Assembly: GCA_031292515.1 (NCBI GenBank)
Contig: JARLGZ010000252.1
Coordinates: forward strand, 1 to 61,105
DNA length: 61,105 nt
Direction: 5' to 3'
From: Puia sp.
GTDB lineage: Bacteria; Bacteroidota; Bacteroidia; Chitinophagales; Chitinophagaceae
Part shown: positions 25,653 through 32,896 of the stretch, piece after piece
Numbering within the stretch: the stretch's first letter is position 1
Layout of the letters: each line of letters opens with the position of its first letter
Translations under genes and position numbers: made by a program
The notes under the pieces: generated by a model
What the model was told of the DNA's origin: nothing
The model's input: only the letters and a program-made list of their open reading frames with translations
The model's database searches: none

Positions 25653-25931
25653 TCATTCGTGGAATTCCTGTTGGAAATATTCGGGATAGTTCTCGACTTT
25701 CGCAAAACCAAGCATATAGGCCATATGCTTCATGTACCCTCGCGGCTTGTGATGCTTGGTTCTGCCGTACAGATAATTCACCAGAAAAAAACCAATCCAC
25801 ACAACCACTCCGCTTTGCAGAATCGCCACCGTAAAGGAGAGCGCGGCTATCGCCACCTGGTCTAACCCCCACCACAAAACCTCAGTCGGCAATGACATAT
25901 ATTGCGGAAACTCGGACCTGTATGCGGCCAT
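25653..25931 (-). CDS. traL: TraL, pilus assembly membrane protein
   Basis: 92 residues with two hydrophobic stretches (AIAALSFTVAILQSGVVVWIG) preceded by YMSLPTEVLWWGLDQ and ending in a Gly/Tyr-rich cytoplasmic part (GRTKHHKPRGYMKHM). This matches TraL, the VirB3-like inner-membrane partner of TraC. Length equals the family norm (about 91). It lies between the pilin gene and traE. Confidence 0.92.
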   Translation of the reverse strand: MAAYRSEFPQYMSLPTEVLWWGLDQVAIAALSFTVAILQSGVVVWIGFFLVNYLYGRTKHHKPRGYMKHMAYMLGFAKVENYPEYFQQEFHE

Positions 25932-25968
25932 TGTCTTGCCCCCCTTTTGATTGGATTGTTATAGGCGG

Positions 25969-26298
25969 TTACGCGATCACGCCGCCCAGTGTTGCCACGA
26001 TGGAGTCGGCTTTAATCAGGATTACACCCGCGAAAAGGCACAGAATCGCAGGCATAACCATCTGCTTGGCGATAGCGAATACGCAAAGCACGATAAATCC
26101 GACCCCCGCAACGAACCCTACCGGACCCTTGAGAATCTGGTTTACCGCCAGATCGTACAGGTCGTAGGCGAACGAGCCCGACGACGGAACCGTGAACGCC
26201 AGCGCATTCTGGGCAATGAACACGACCGTCATTGCCATCACGCACATCACGGCCCTTCGGGTGCCGTGATCCATCTTTTTTGAAATTTCTGTTTCCAT
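25969..26298 (-). CDS. traA: TraA-type conjugative pilin precursor
   Basis: 109 residues with a long leader (about 34 residues, ending QNALA) and a mature part of about 75 residues carrying two hydrophobic helices separated by a short basic turn (AIAKQM). This is the layout of VirB2/TraA pilins. Position directly before traL supports the call, although sequence identity to F pilin is low. The leader is long for Sec signals, as in F TraA. The S26 peptidase of this operon may process it. Confidence 0.85.
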   Translation of the reverse strand: METEISKKMDHGTRRAVMCVMAMTVVFIAQNALAFTVPSSGSFAYDLYDLAVNQILKGPVGFVAGVGFIVLCVFAIAKQMVMPAILCLFAGVILIKADSIVATLGGVIA

Positions 26299-26365
26299 AG
26301 ATATCTCCTTGTGAATGTTGATTTCCCTTCTCTCTTTTCTTCGCCGCCTTTTTTGGCCGCGAAAA

Positions 26366-26950
26366 CTACTGCGTTATCTCCACCCGACGATTGATGTTAA
26401 AATCCTTCGGATTGTCAGTCAGCGGACTTTCCTCGCCTTTCCCCTGGATATCCTCATCTTTCACGGTATATCCATGCACCCTCAGCACGTTTGCAACGGC
26501 CCAGGCCCGATGCAGAGACAGGGTACGGTTTTCCTGCTCGCTGCCCAAAGAGCAGGTGTAACCGGTAACTCGCAGCGGCGTGTTTTCAGAAACCGGACAC
26601 CGCCGCAACCCGTCCAGCACCGATTGCCGTTCGGCAGTGCTTAAAATGTCACTGCCAAGCTGAAAATGCGCAGTTGGAAGATGATCGCATCCGGCCAGGT
26701 CGGTGGCAAAAAATCCGTCGCCAGCCTTTGCGGTGATTCCCGCCGTCCTGCCTCTGTCGCCGCAGGCCTCAGCCCTTCTCGCCGACGTAGGCTCGATTAA
26801 AAAAGCGTTGGCGGGCGGATAGCGGACCGTCTCCGAATAGAACAGCGTGCCTTCCTCCTGTACAATCGTCGTTGCTGCAAAAACAGGTTGGGCAAAAACA
26901 GCGACCAGGAGGACGGTCCCGGCTGCAAAAATCGTTTTTCTTCTGTTCAT
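26366..26950 (-). CDS. OmpA-family cell-envelope protein
   Basis: 194 residues from ATG at 26950 (AGAGG upstream). Signal peptide ending VFA. The C-terminal 110 residues are an OmpA-like peptidoglycan-binding domain: HFQLGSDILSTAERQSVLDG, LRVTGYTCSLGSEQENRTLS, AWAVANVL and NINRRVEI. Such proteins are common beside transfer genes, where they probably anchor the channel to peptidoglycan. It is the first envelope gene of the leftward tra run. Two cysteines (CPVSEN, TCSLG) could form a disulfide. Confidence 0.85.
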   Translation of the reverse strand: MNRRKTIFAAGTVLLVAVFAQPVFAATTIVQEEGTLFYSETVRYPPANAFLIEPTSARRAEACGDRGRTAGITAKAGDGFFATDLAGCDHLPTAHFQLGSDILSTAERQSVLDGLRRCPVSENTPLRVTGYTCSLGSEQENRTLSLHRAWAVANVLRVHGYTVKDEDIQGKGEESPLTDNPKDFNINRRVEITQ

Positions 26951-27018
26951 TGGTTTGCCTCTTTTTTTGCCTGACACTTTCTGCTCTTGAAGTTTAAGAA
27001 CCAGAGAAACTACGTTTC

Positions 27019-27132
27019 TTTTTCTTATCCGTGCTGGTTTAGCAATAAAATCTTCTATGTTTTTAATTTTGTTCGTATTTATTCTATCGCAGAATCATCT
27101 TTTTTCTTATCCGTGCTGGTTGAGTAATAAAA
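27019..27132. repeat. Duplicated 32-bp element upstream of the tra operon
   Basis: Two direct copies (27019-27050 and 27101-27132), 30 of 32 bases identical, core CTTATCCGTGCTGGTT, spaced 82 bases. They lie just before the OmpA-like gene and after the 27156-27614 gene. A third, inverted core (AATCAGCACGGATAGA, 27791-27806) lies upstream of the next gene. Likely regulator-binding sites for tra expression; regulator unknown. Confidence 0.6.
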
Positions 27133-27155
27133 CACTACAACTTTGCGATATTACG

Positions 27156-27614
27156 CTATTTGTCCGCATCGTTTTGTAATTGTTTGTTTTTCTTCTTACG
27201 TAGTTTGATGTTATATGCCTTTTTCCTGACCGTATAGAGCCTCTGAAGTTGGAAGTAATTGGGCGTGAATTTGAGATATTTTTTCAGATCTTCCACGACC
27301 TTTTGTAATCGTAACTTCTTCCCCCCATGCTCCTGGGGATCATAATTATAGAACCGGGTGAAAGCGTATCTTTCCCATTTGGTTTCCAGATCGAGCGTAT
27401 TCAAATACGCCTCCCTGTCCTTTTTGGATTTTCGTATCAAGCGTTGGCGAATAAGAACGTGGAACGCCTTATCGTTGTCCAAAATCTTTCCCAGCACTTT
27501 GAGAACGGCAATGTCGTCTTCGGACAGGGGCTCTTCAAACAGACCAAGCCTGGAGAGCTTTTTAAGTACGGATTTGGGAAGAGGAAAAGTTGAAGGAAGA
27601 TCGGCGATGTTCAT
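27156..27614 (-). CDS. Hypothetical basic protein at the head of the tra region
   Basis: 152 residues from ATG at 27614, with a textbook GGAGG 5 bases upstream. No signal peptide. It is Lys-rich and helical, with KKYLKFTPNYFQLQRLYT and a very basic end (KLRKKKNKQLQ). No family recognised. As the first leftward gene before the repeats and tra genes it could be a DNA-binding regulator or a relaxosome accessory; this is inference from charge and position only. Confidence 0.6.
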   Translation of the reverse strand: MNIADLPSTFPLPKSVLKKLSRLGLFEEPLSEDDIAVLKVLGKILDNDKAFHVLIRQRLIRKSKKDREAYLNTLDLETKWERYAFTRFYNYDPQEHGGKKLRLQKVVEDLKKYLKFTPNYFQLQRLYTVRKKAYNIKLRKKKNKQLQNDADK

Positions 27615-27626
27615 GGCAACCTCCAT

Positions 27627-28078
27627 GCAATCTCGGGATTTTGCCCTGCAACAAAACCGAAAAACGATTTTGCAAAAATATAATTTTTACCCAAGAAAGC
27701 AGCGGGCCGGAGAGGCAAAATGTATTTTGTGAAATCAGGTGGATAGAATAATGCGTAATAATCTAGAAGTGATAGACGATTTTGTTGCTGAATCAGCACG
27801 GATAGATCGGCTGGAAAGCCCTGCCAGGACTGAGGTCTAGCAGGAGGATTAACTAAATCCCGGAGTAAAAATATTTGCAGGAGAACACTTTTGTAGTGTA
27901 ACATTGCATCAGCCATGTATATGGGTTAGCGCCTAAAGGTACTGGTTAGGTTATGGGTGGTGCTAGAACACCGCCCATAACCGCTTTCTTCTTATTCCAT
28001 ATTTACTGCTCTCCTAATTGCTCATTATCTTTCCTTTTTTTTAACTCAGTTATCGATGTTCGATTCCACTTCAGATTT
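27627..28078. other. Gene-poor spacer with a strong hairpin
   Basis: No convincing gene. It holds the inverted 16-base repeat core at 27791-27806 and a hairpin at 27949-27982 (14-bp stem GGTTATGGGTGGTG with one G-U pair, 6-base loop). The hairpin lies 97 bases beyond the leftward repeat-protein gene and may end its transcript. Confidence 0.5.
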
Positions 28079-28708
28079 TCAAACCTCCTGTAAGTTCCCG
28101 CTCATCAAGAGGGGAAAGCCAAGGAGAAACAGTTCGTCTGTATGGTACTGCTCATCAACAAACCTCAAGGCAATGCCATTCTGTACAACAGCAGCCGCAC
28201 AAATTGCGGGGCTTTGCTCCTTGACAAATTCCAAGGCCCATCCGTCCTGAGCAACAGCGGCCTTGCAGAGTTCAGGTGTTTGTTTTTTGACATACTGTAA
28301 GGCCCATCCAGCCTGCGTAACCGCAGCCAGACAGATTTCAGGGGTCTGATCCTTGACAAATTGCAAAGCCAACCCATCCTGTGTAACCGCAGCCCGGCAG
28401 ATTTCAGGGGTCTGATCCTTGACGTGCTTCAAGGCGAAACCGTTCTGAGTGACAGCAGCTAAACAGAGTGTAGGGGTTTGCTCCTTGACATGCTGCAAGG
28501 CTCCCCCATCTCGCGTAACAGCAGCCAGACAGATTTCAGGGGTCTGAACCTCAATAAACACCAAAGCCACTCCATCCTGCATAACAGCGGCAAGACAGAT
28601 TTCAGGAGTTTGATCCTTGACAAATTGCAAGGCAAAGCCGTTTTGCGTAACTGCAGCTATTGCGGTATCTTTGTCGTCAATAAATTTGTGGCAAGAAACT
28701 TGTTTCAA
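28079..28708 (-). CDS. Repeat protein with eight 22-residue DUF4116-like units
   Basis: 209 residues made almost wholly of eight tandem units, consensus QTPEICLAAVTQDGWALQFV plus a charged two-residue end, between a short head (MKQVSCHKFIDDK) and tail (YHTDELFLLGFPLLMSG). The pattern resembles DUF4116 repeats, short helix-turn-helix-like units thought to form a solenoid. At DNA level the units are 66-bp near-repeats, prone to gain or loss. A one-unit relative is encoded at 22441-22593 inside the tra operon. No signal peptide. A protein-binding role is plausible; nothing more specific can be said. Confidence 0.75.
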   Translation of the reverse strand: MKQVSCHKFIDDKDTAIAAVTQNGFALQFVKDQTPEICLAAVMQDGVALVFIEVQTPEICLAAVTRDGGALQHVKEQTPTLCLAAVTQNGFALKHVKDQTPEICRAAVTQDGLALQFVKDQTPEICLAAVTQAGWALQYVKKQTPELCKAAVAQDGWALEFVKEQSPAICAAAVVQNGIALRFVDEQYHTDELFLLGFPLLMSGNLQEV

Positions 28709-29011
28709 TACTAATTTCCTCTTGATGTGTTTTTAAAAAAATATATCCTGAAGATAGCTTCATTAAGGCTTTTGAAAGAAAAAATTTACAACATCTGGCC
28801 TCTTTGTGTATGGATCCTAACATTTCTTGCGCAGCCAGAAGCAACGCGATATTTACGCAAACAAAAATAAACTGCAAGTTTTATTTTTGTTTTATTAGTT
28901 TTTTATTGTTTTATTTGTTTGTTTTTTAAAAGACTGATTATTGTATTTTACAATTAACAAGGCCACTTAGGATCAGTTTGTTAAAATTAATTATCTCCTT
29001 ATTTTATAACT
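28709..29011. other. AT-rich promoter region between divergent genes
   Basis: Very AT-rich, especially 28880-29000, with runs such as TTTATTTTTGTTTTATTAG. The repeat-protein gene leaves leftward and the HTH-PAS gene rightward, so both promoters probably lie here. No ORF or clear operator palindrome seen. Confidence 0.4.
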
Positions 29012-29716
29012 ATGTCAAATGATATCCAGTTCTTTACTGCTTTTTTCCAAAACAAAATAAACCAAGGTGTACGGCAAAAAACTATAGCCGACAAAACTGG
29101 CATCCCAGTAAACTGCATTCACGGAATGTATAAAGGGAAGGTTAAGAAGATTCCACCAGAAAGACTTACAAAAATTGCAAAATATTTTGAAGTTTCATAT
29201 GAAGAAATAATCCAAGAAGGTAAAAAGCTTTTCGAAAAAAAACCGCAGGATATCCCTTTGAAAGGGAAAAATACCACTGCCGATTTGATATTAGAAGTTC
29301 TTGCACAAGTGAAGGAAAAAGATGAACAACTAGAAATTATTGATCAATTAAAAGAAAAAATCGAATTTCATTTAATGGTGCTTGAAAACCTTCACGAAAG
29401 TGTGACCTTCTTTGATGAAAGACGAGAATTGGTTTTCTCCAGCAATAGGTGGTGTTTTCTTGACGAGGAGGACCTGGTTAAAACACCATCTCTTGAAACT
29501 CTCGTTTTGAAAATGCGCAGAAAAATTGAAAATTCTGAGGAAGTTCTCGATGCTCTGTTTCTATCTTCAGAAAAAAGAGAGAAGGTTACTATTGATGTCA
29601 AACTTAAAAGTGGTGAAATATTTCACATAAGAGCGGTTCCAGTTATAAAAAATGATGTCTTTAAAGGAACACTTCTTATTAATACACGCAAGAACCCGCC
29701 TCTTGAAAACGATTAA
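29012..29716 (+). CDS. HTH (Xre-type) regulator with a PAS-like domain
   Basis: 234 residues. Residues 8-75 are a Cro/C1-type helix-turn-helix (RQKTIADKTGIPVNCIHGMY, then IPPERLTKIAKYFEVSYEEI). A helical linker leads to a PAS-like sensor domain (LENLHESVTFFDERRELVF, and the later IFHIRAVPVIKND). A DNA-binding protein that responds to a small ligand or redox state is expected. It stands 70 bases upstream of the RepA-like gene, with a hairpin between, so it may control replication or its own operon. AT-rich, unlike the tra region. Confidence 0.75.
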   Translation: MSNDIQFFTAFFQNKINQGVRQKTIADKTGIPVNCIHGMYKGKVKKIPPERLTKIAKYFEVSYEEIIQEGKKLFEKKPQDIPLKGKNTTADLILEVLAQVKEKDEQLEIIDQLKEKIEFHLMVLENLHESVTFFDERRELVFSSNRWCFLDEEDLVKTPSLETLVLKMRRKIENSEEVLDALFLSSEKREKVTIDVKLKSGEIFHIRAVPVIKNDVFKGTLLINTRKNPPLEND

Positions 29717-29720
29717 ACTA

Positions 29721-29756
29721 GACTTTTTTGGGTGTTCCAAGGCACCCAAAAGAGTC
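29721..29756. terminator. Hairpin between regulator and repA
   Basis: Arms 29721-29734 and 29743-29756 pair as GGGTG/CACCC flanked by T-rich/A-rich and GACT/AGTC segments, loop about 8. It could terminate or attenuate transcription running from the regulator gene into the initiator gene. Confidence 0.5.
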
Positions 29757-29786
29757 CAAGCAAAAAACACCAAACGGGAGTGAAAT

Positions 29787-30788
29787 GTGGCTAAGATAAT
29801 CATACCGGAAAAAATAGATAATCCGCCGGGTGAAATTATTGTGACAAACGGAATAGATAAAAAAAATGAGTACGAATTGATTTTGCAAAGTCTTCCTCGT
29901 CACGAAAAAGCTATTTGTCAAAAATGGTATGTAGAATTTTCAGATTATGTAACATGGGAGGAATATAAAAAAGGCGGATACAAATATCTTGCCGACGTTG
30001 TTGAGCAAGTTAACGATCATATTCAGAAGGTTACTGGTAAACCACAACAGCTCAAACTGGCCTTCATGCCGACAGAGATCGCCCGGACCAGTCCATTTTT
30101 CCCCATGGGCCGTGCAGAAAAATCTGACCGTCCGATGTATAAGGATTTTATTATTAAAAACAAATGGGGAACTATTACAGTTTCAGGGGAAAAATTATCA
30201 ATTCAGGATGAATCTGTTTTGCTGGCGGTACTTTTTTTAGTTAAAAAATACAAATCGGATAAGTTCAGCACAGATTACGCAGAAATATGCCGAATTATGG
30301 GTATCAGCAGAGGACCAAATACTTATAAAACTATCAAGGTTGGCCTTACAAGGCTTGCAAAATCTGTTGTCGAAACAAATCTTTTTGATACTGCTAACTT
30401 AGATAAACATAAAATTGTACGATCTATTACCGGTGCCATCCTTTCTAATGTTGATCAACAGCCAGAATCAACTAAAGTTGATATTACTGTAAATCCATAT
30501 TTTCTTGCTCTCTATGGTGCAAATATGACAACTGGTATAAATTTGGACAAAAGAGCCCAGTTGAAAAGTGATGTTGCAAAAGCATTATACCGTTTCTTAG
30601 AGACTCATACGGGTGGAGGAATTCCATTTGGGTTAGCAACTCTTATTCTTGCTATAAATCTTAATGCGGAGCAACCTCTTTTCACCATTAGAAAAATAGT
30701 CAGAAAAGCTCTAGCTGAATTGCAGAAAAATGGGGTCTGTAAAAGATGGAAAATTGACAAGAATGATCTTGTTTATATTTACAGATAA
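29787..30788 (+). CDS. repA: RepA-like plasmid replication initiator
   Basis: 333 residues from GTG at 29787 (GGGAG 8 bases upstream). The central part (TEIARTSPFFPMGRA, WGTITVSGEKLSIQDESVLL, ICRIMGISRGPNTYKTI) and the C-terminal winged-helix part (KSDVAKALYRFLETH) resemble the RepA family of IncW/IncP-9-type plasmids, which bind iterons. Eleven iterons begin 5 bases after its stop. It is unrelated in sequence to the TrfA-like protein at 9.3 kb. Family call good; exact subgroup unknown. Confidence 0.82.
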   Translation: MAKIIIPEKIDNPPGEIIVTNGIDKKNEYELILQSLPRHEKAICQKWYVEFSDYVTWEEYKKGGYKYLADVVEQVNDHIQKVTGKPQQLKLAFMPTEIARTSPFFPMGRAEKSDRPMYKDFIIKNKWGTITVSGEKLSIQDESVLLAVLFLVKKYKSDKFSTDYAEICRIMGISRGPNTYKTIKVGLTRLAKSVVETNLFDTANLDKHKIVRSITGAILSNVDQQPESTKVDITVNPYFLALYGANMTTGINLDKRAQLKSDVAKALYRFLETHTGGGIPFGLATLILAINLNAEQPLFTIRKIVRKALAELQKNGVCKRWKIDKNDLVYIYR

Positions 30789-30792
30789 ATCT

Positions 30793-31773
30793 GTGACATC
30801 TGATCATGTTTCAAATATATCTATTTGTTTTAACGTTATAAATATGCAAAATATAACCCATAATAAGTTGGTATATTCCTTTTCGTGTTATAATTAAAGA
30901 AAGAACCCTATACTGGTATTAAATATTTATAGGATTTCTTATAGTTGTGACATCAGGTCATGATTTTGTGACATCAGGTCATGAAATGGTGACAGTTAAT
31001 CATGTTTTTGTGACATCAGGTCATGAAACGGTGACATCTGATCATGTTTTTGTCTGTAACGAATCGTTATTATTATTTATACGCGACGGTTAGTCTCTTT
31101 TAGTCTCTTTTAGTAATTTTTAATCTCTTTTATACCCCATTAGTGTTCCCTATTGGTTTTTCTCAAAACAATTGACATCTTCCTCGTATATATAAAATAT
31201 ATCACTTCATATCTTGACTTAATATTACATAGATACCAATAATCATCGCAAGGATAAGGTTAACTTAGGGAGACCGTCTTTCATGTTACGATTCATTGTT
31301 AATGAAGCGGTGACATCTGATCATGAATATTAAGTATATATTTGATTTATATTGATATATTAATCTTGATGAGCATTTTTTAAATGGATTTTTTAGAGAG
31401 AATTAAATTTAATTAAATAATGGAATGATAAATTTTAATTCATAACTTTTTAATTCTCAGCCGTGACATCTGGTCATGTTTTTGTCTAGAAAAATTTAAA
31501 AACAATCACGATTACCCATAGTTAATTGTTTTTTGGATCGTTCCTTCTTTTTGTATATTTTAAATCCTCTCCTTAAAACCCGTGACATCTGGTCATGTTT
31601 TTAATGTATATACTTGTTTAAGTACAAAATAATTAACAAGATGGGTTCATATACATTATGTTGAACTATTTTTGAGTAGGCCCTAAATGAAAATGTAATT
31701 ATTTGTCTTCCGAACCTTTGGACCTTTGTATAGGTTGTGACTTCTGGTCATGAAACTGTGACATCAGGTCATG
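30793..31773. repeat. Eleven iterons of the RepA replicon (putative oriV)
   Basis: Sixteen-base units, consensus GTGACATCWGRTCATG, start at 30793, 30947, 30968, 30989, 31010, 31031, 31310, 31463, 31582, 31737 and 31758. Six of the ten intervals are not random: the five units from 30947 and the last pair are spaced exactly 21 bases. Copies at 30989 and 31737 are degenerate. Each unit contains TGAC...GTCA or TGAC...ATCA half-sites in inverted order. No gene is present in 30789-31877. Confidence 0.9.
31091..31130. repeat. AT-rich tandem 10-mers, probable unwinding element
   Basis: Four consecutive 10-base units TAGTCTCTTT, TAGTCTCTTT, TAGTAATTTT, TAATCTCTTT follow the dense iteron block and precede an AT-rich stretch. 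This resembles the AT-rich 12/13-mers opened by initiators at plasmid origins. Function inferred from position and composition. Confidence 0.55.
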
Positions 31774-31877
31774 ATTTGGTCTGGATTTTATTGAAATAAT
31801 TATAGATTCATGACAATTAGTTTCTTTTAGGACCCTTTTTGATTTTATTTTTTTTATCTCAAATTGGGATAGGACAG

Positions 31878-32162
31878 ATGAGCGAAGAAAGAATTCCAAA
31901 TCACATTATCATCGTAAATAATTGCCCTGTAAAAGGGCAAAAAAGAACAAGGATTGAACTCTTTCGAGCAAAACAATGGAGATCCAGGTGGAGACCTTAC
32001 AAAAGAAACGTCAACCCTACTCCTCCGGCCAATGATCAGGAGTGGTGGTATAATAACTACCGGGCTAGGGTCAACGGAAGATGGTATAGAAGCACCGCAT
32101 TTAAGTTCAACTTCTACTCGATGCGAGAGATCGCGGATATGGTAGAAAGGAATTTATTTTAA
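31878..32162 (+). CDS. Hypothetical small basic protein
   Basis: 94 residues from ATG at 31878 (AGGA 5 bases upstream). Trp/Arg/Asn-rich (RAKQWRSRWRPYKRN, NDQEWWYNNYRARVNGRWY), no membrane segment. Not recognised. It follows the iteron array and is the last gene of the AT-rich replicon segment. Confidence 0.5.
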   Translation: MSEERIPNHIIIVNNCPVKGQKRTRIELFRAKQWRSRWRPYKRNVNPTPPANDQEWWYNNYRARVNGRWYRSTAFKFNFYSMREIADMVERNLF

Positions 32163-32773
32163 AGAGCTGTAAAAAAAAGCTGAATTTTTTTCTTTATTTT
32201 TTGAATGAAGAAAATTAATATCCAATCACTCATTCTACTTATTTTCTTTTAAATAAAAAGCAACCCCTGCCCTCGTGCAGAAGCTTTTCCTAAGAAAATA
32301 GGTCATTTCACGCCAATTTCGGAGTAGGTGTGAGACTAACGCTGGCCTCTCGAAATACGTTTAGAGAGAGTAAACCTTCGAGTACATCGAGCATGGACGA
32401 CGTGCTCCAAACGAGAGCATCTGTAATCCATTAAAGATTACAGATACCGAAGTGTGTGGTTATCGAGAAGTCTTATGACGATTGACCGGTTCAAAAACAG
32501 TAGGTTGGTAAGGTGATCCATTAAAGATTACAGATACAAACCTCTGGGACCAGAAGAAAAAATCCACCGAACAACCCAACCGCGCGTCCGAAATTCCTGA
32601 AAAAATTTCTGACATTAATCTAAACAGCAGAAATCCGCCCACCGAAAACAGCATCTTTATGAAAACATTACGTTTTTCAAAAGTCGCCTAACAAAAAAGC
32701 AGCAACATAACGAAAAGCTGTAACCTAAAAAAATAAGATCACCGCTGGGTGGAGACCTATAGTACTGATTTGT
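32163..32773. other. Gene-free 610-base stretch; candidate structured RNA
   Basis: No ORF with credible start. From about 32300 to 32545 the sequence is hairpin-rich: CTCT/AGAG around 32360-32372, GAGCA/TGCTC around 32387-32405, and a 10-bp stem ATCTGTAATC/GATTACAGAT at 32419-32445. A perfect 21-base direct repeat (32427-32447 and 32517-32537) would let the second copy compete for the same pairing partner. A non-coding RNA or regulatory leader is possible. Strand undetermined. Confidence 0.4.
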
Positions 32774-32787
32774 CGTAATATATTACG
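32774..32787. promoter_or_regulatory. Palindromic operator candidate
   Basis: Perfect 14-base palindrome CGTAATATATTACG just upstream of the first leader-controlled gene of the recombination operon. Probably a dimeric-repressor site over the promoter. Confidence 0.45.
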
Positions 32788-32810
32788 ATTTATCGTCAAT
32801 AAGAACAAAC

Positions 32811-32896
32811 ACCCAGTCACGGGAGAAAGAACAAACTCCCGCAAAGGGCGTTTTGTTGTTTTCTCCTGAAATTTCATTTCATTGGAGGATACAACA
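32811..32896 (+). promoter_or_regulatory. Riboregulatory leader 1 (before the Rad52-like gene)
   Basis: Strand A (GGAGAAAGAACAA, 32822-32834) can pair locally with CTCCC (32836-32840). Alternatively it pairs with strand B (TTGTTGTTTTCTCC, 32853-32866). Strand B can also pair with the ribosome-site strand C (GGAGGATACAACA, 32884-32896) at 11 of 13 positions. The A/local and A/B pairings exclude each other. Confidence 0.75.

Noticed and set aside
27611-27916. Minus-strand 101-aa ORF upstream of the 27614 gene
   Set aside because: Overlaps the well-supported start and ribosome site of the 152-aa gene; no start signal and atypical composition.
28079-28708. Tandem DNA repeat array as a non-coding satellite
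   Set aside because: The 66-base units stay in frame, and their differences are mostly conservative at protein level, so this is a coding repeat gene.
30789-31320. DnaA boxes in the RepA origin
   Set aside because: No TTATCCACA or one-mismatch copy was found by eye in either orientation.
30793-31773. CRISPR array
   Set aside because: Units are 16 bases with overlapping 21-base phasing and irregular large gaps, without uniform spacers, next to a replication initiator; these are iterons.
31699-31899. Minus-strand 66-aa ORF in the RepA iteron region
   Set aside because: Overlaps iterons, AT-rich random composition, no Shine-Dalgarno.
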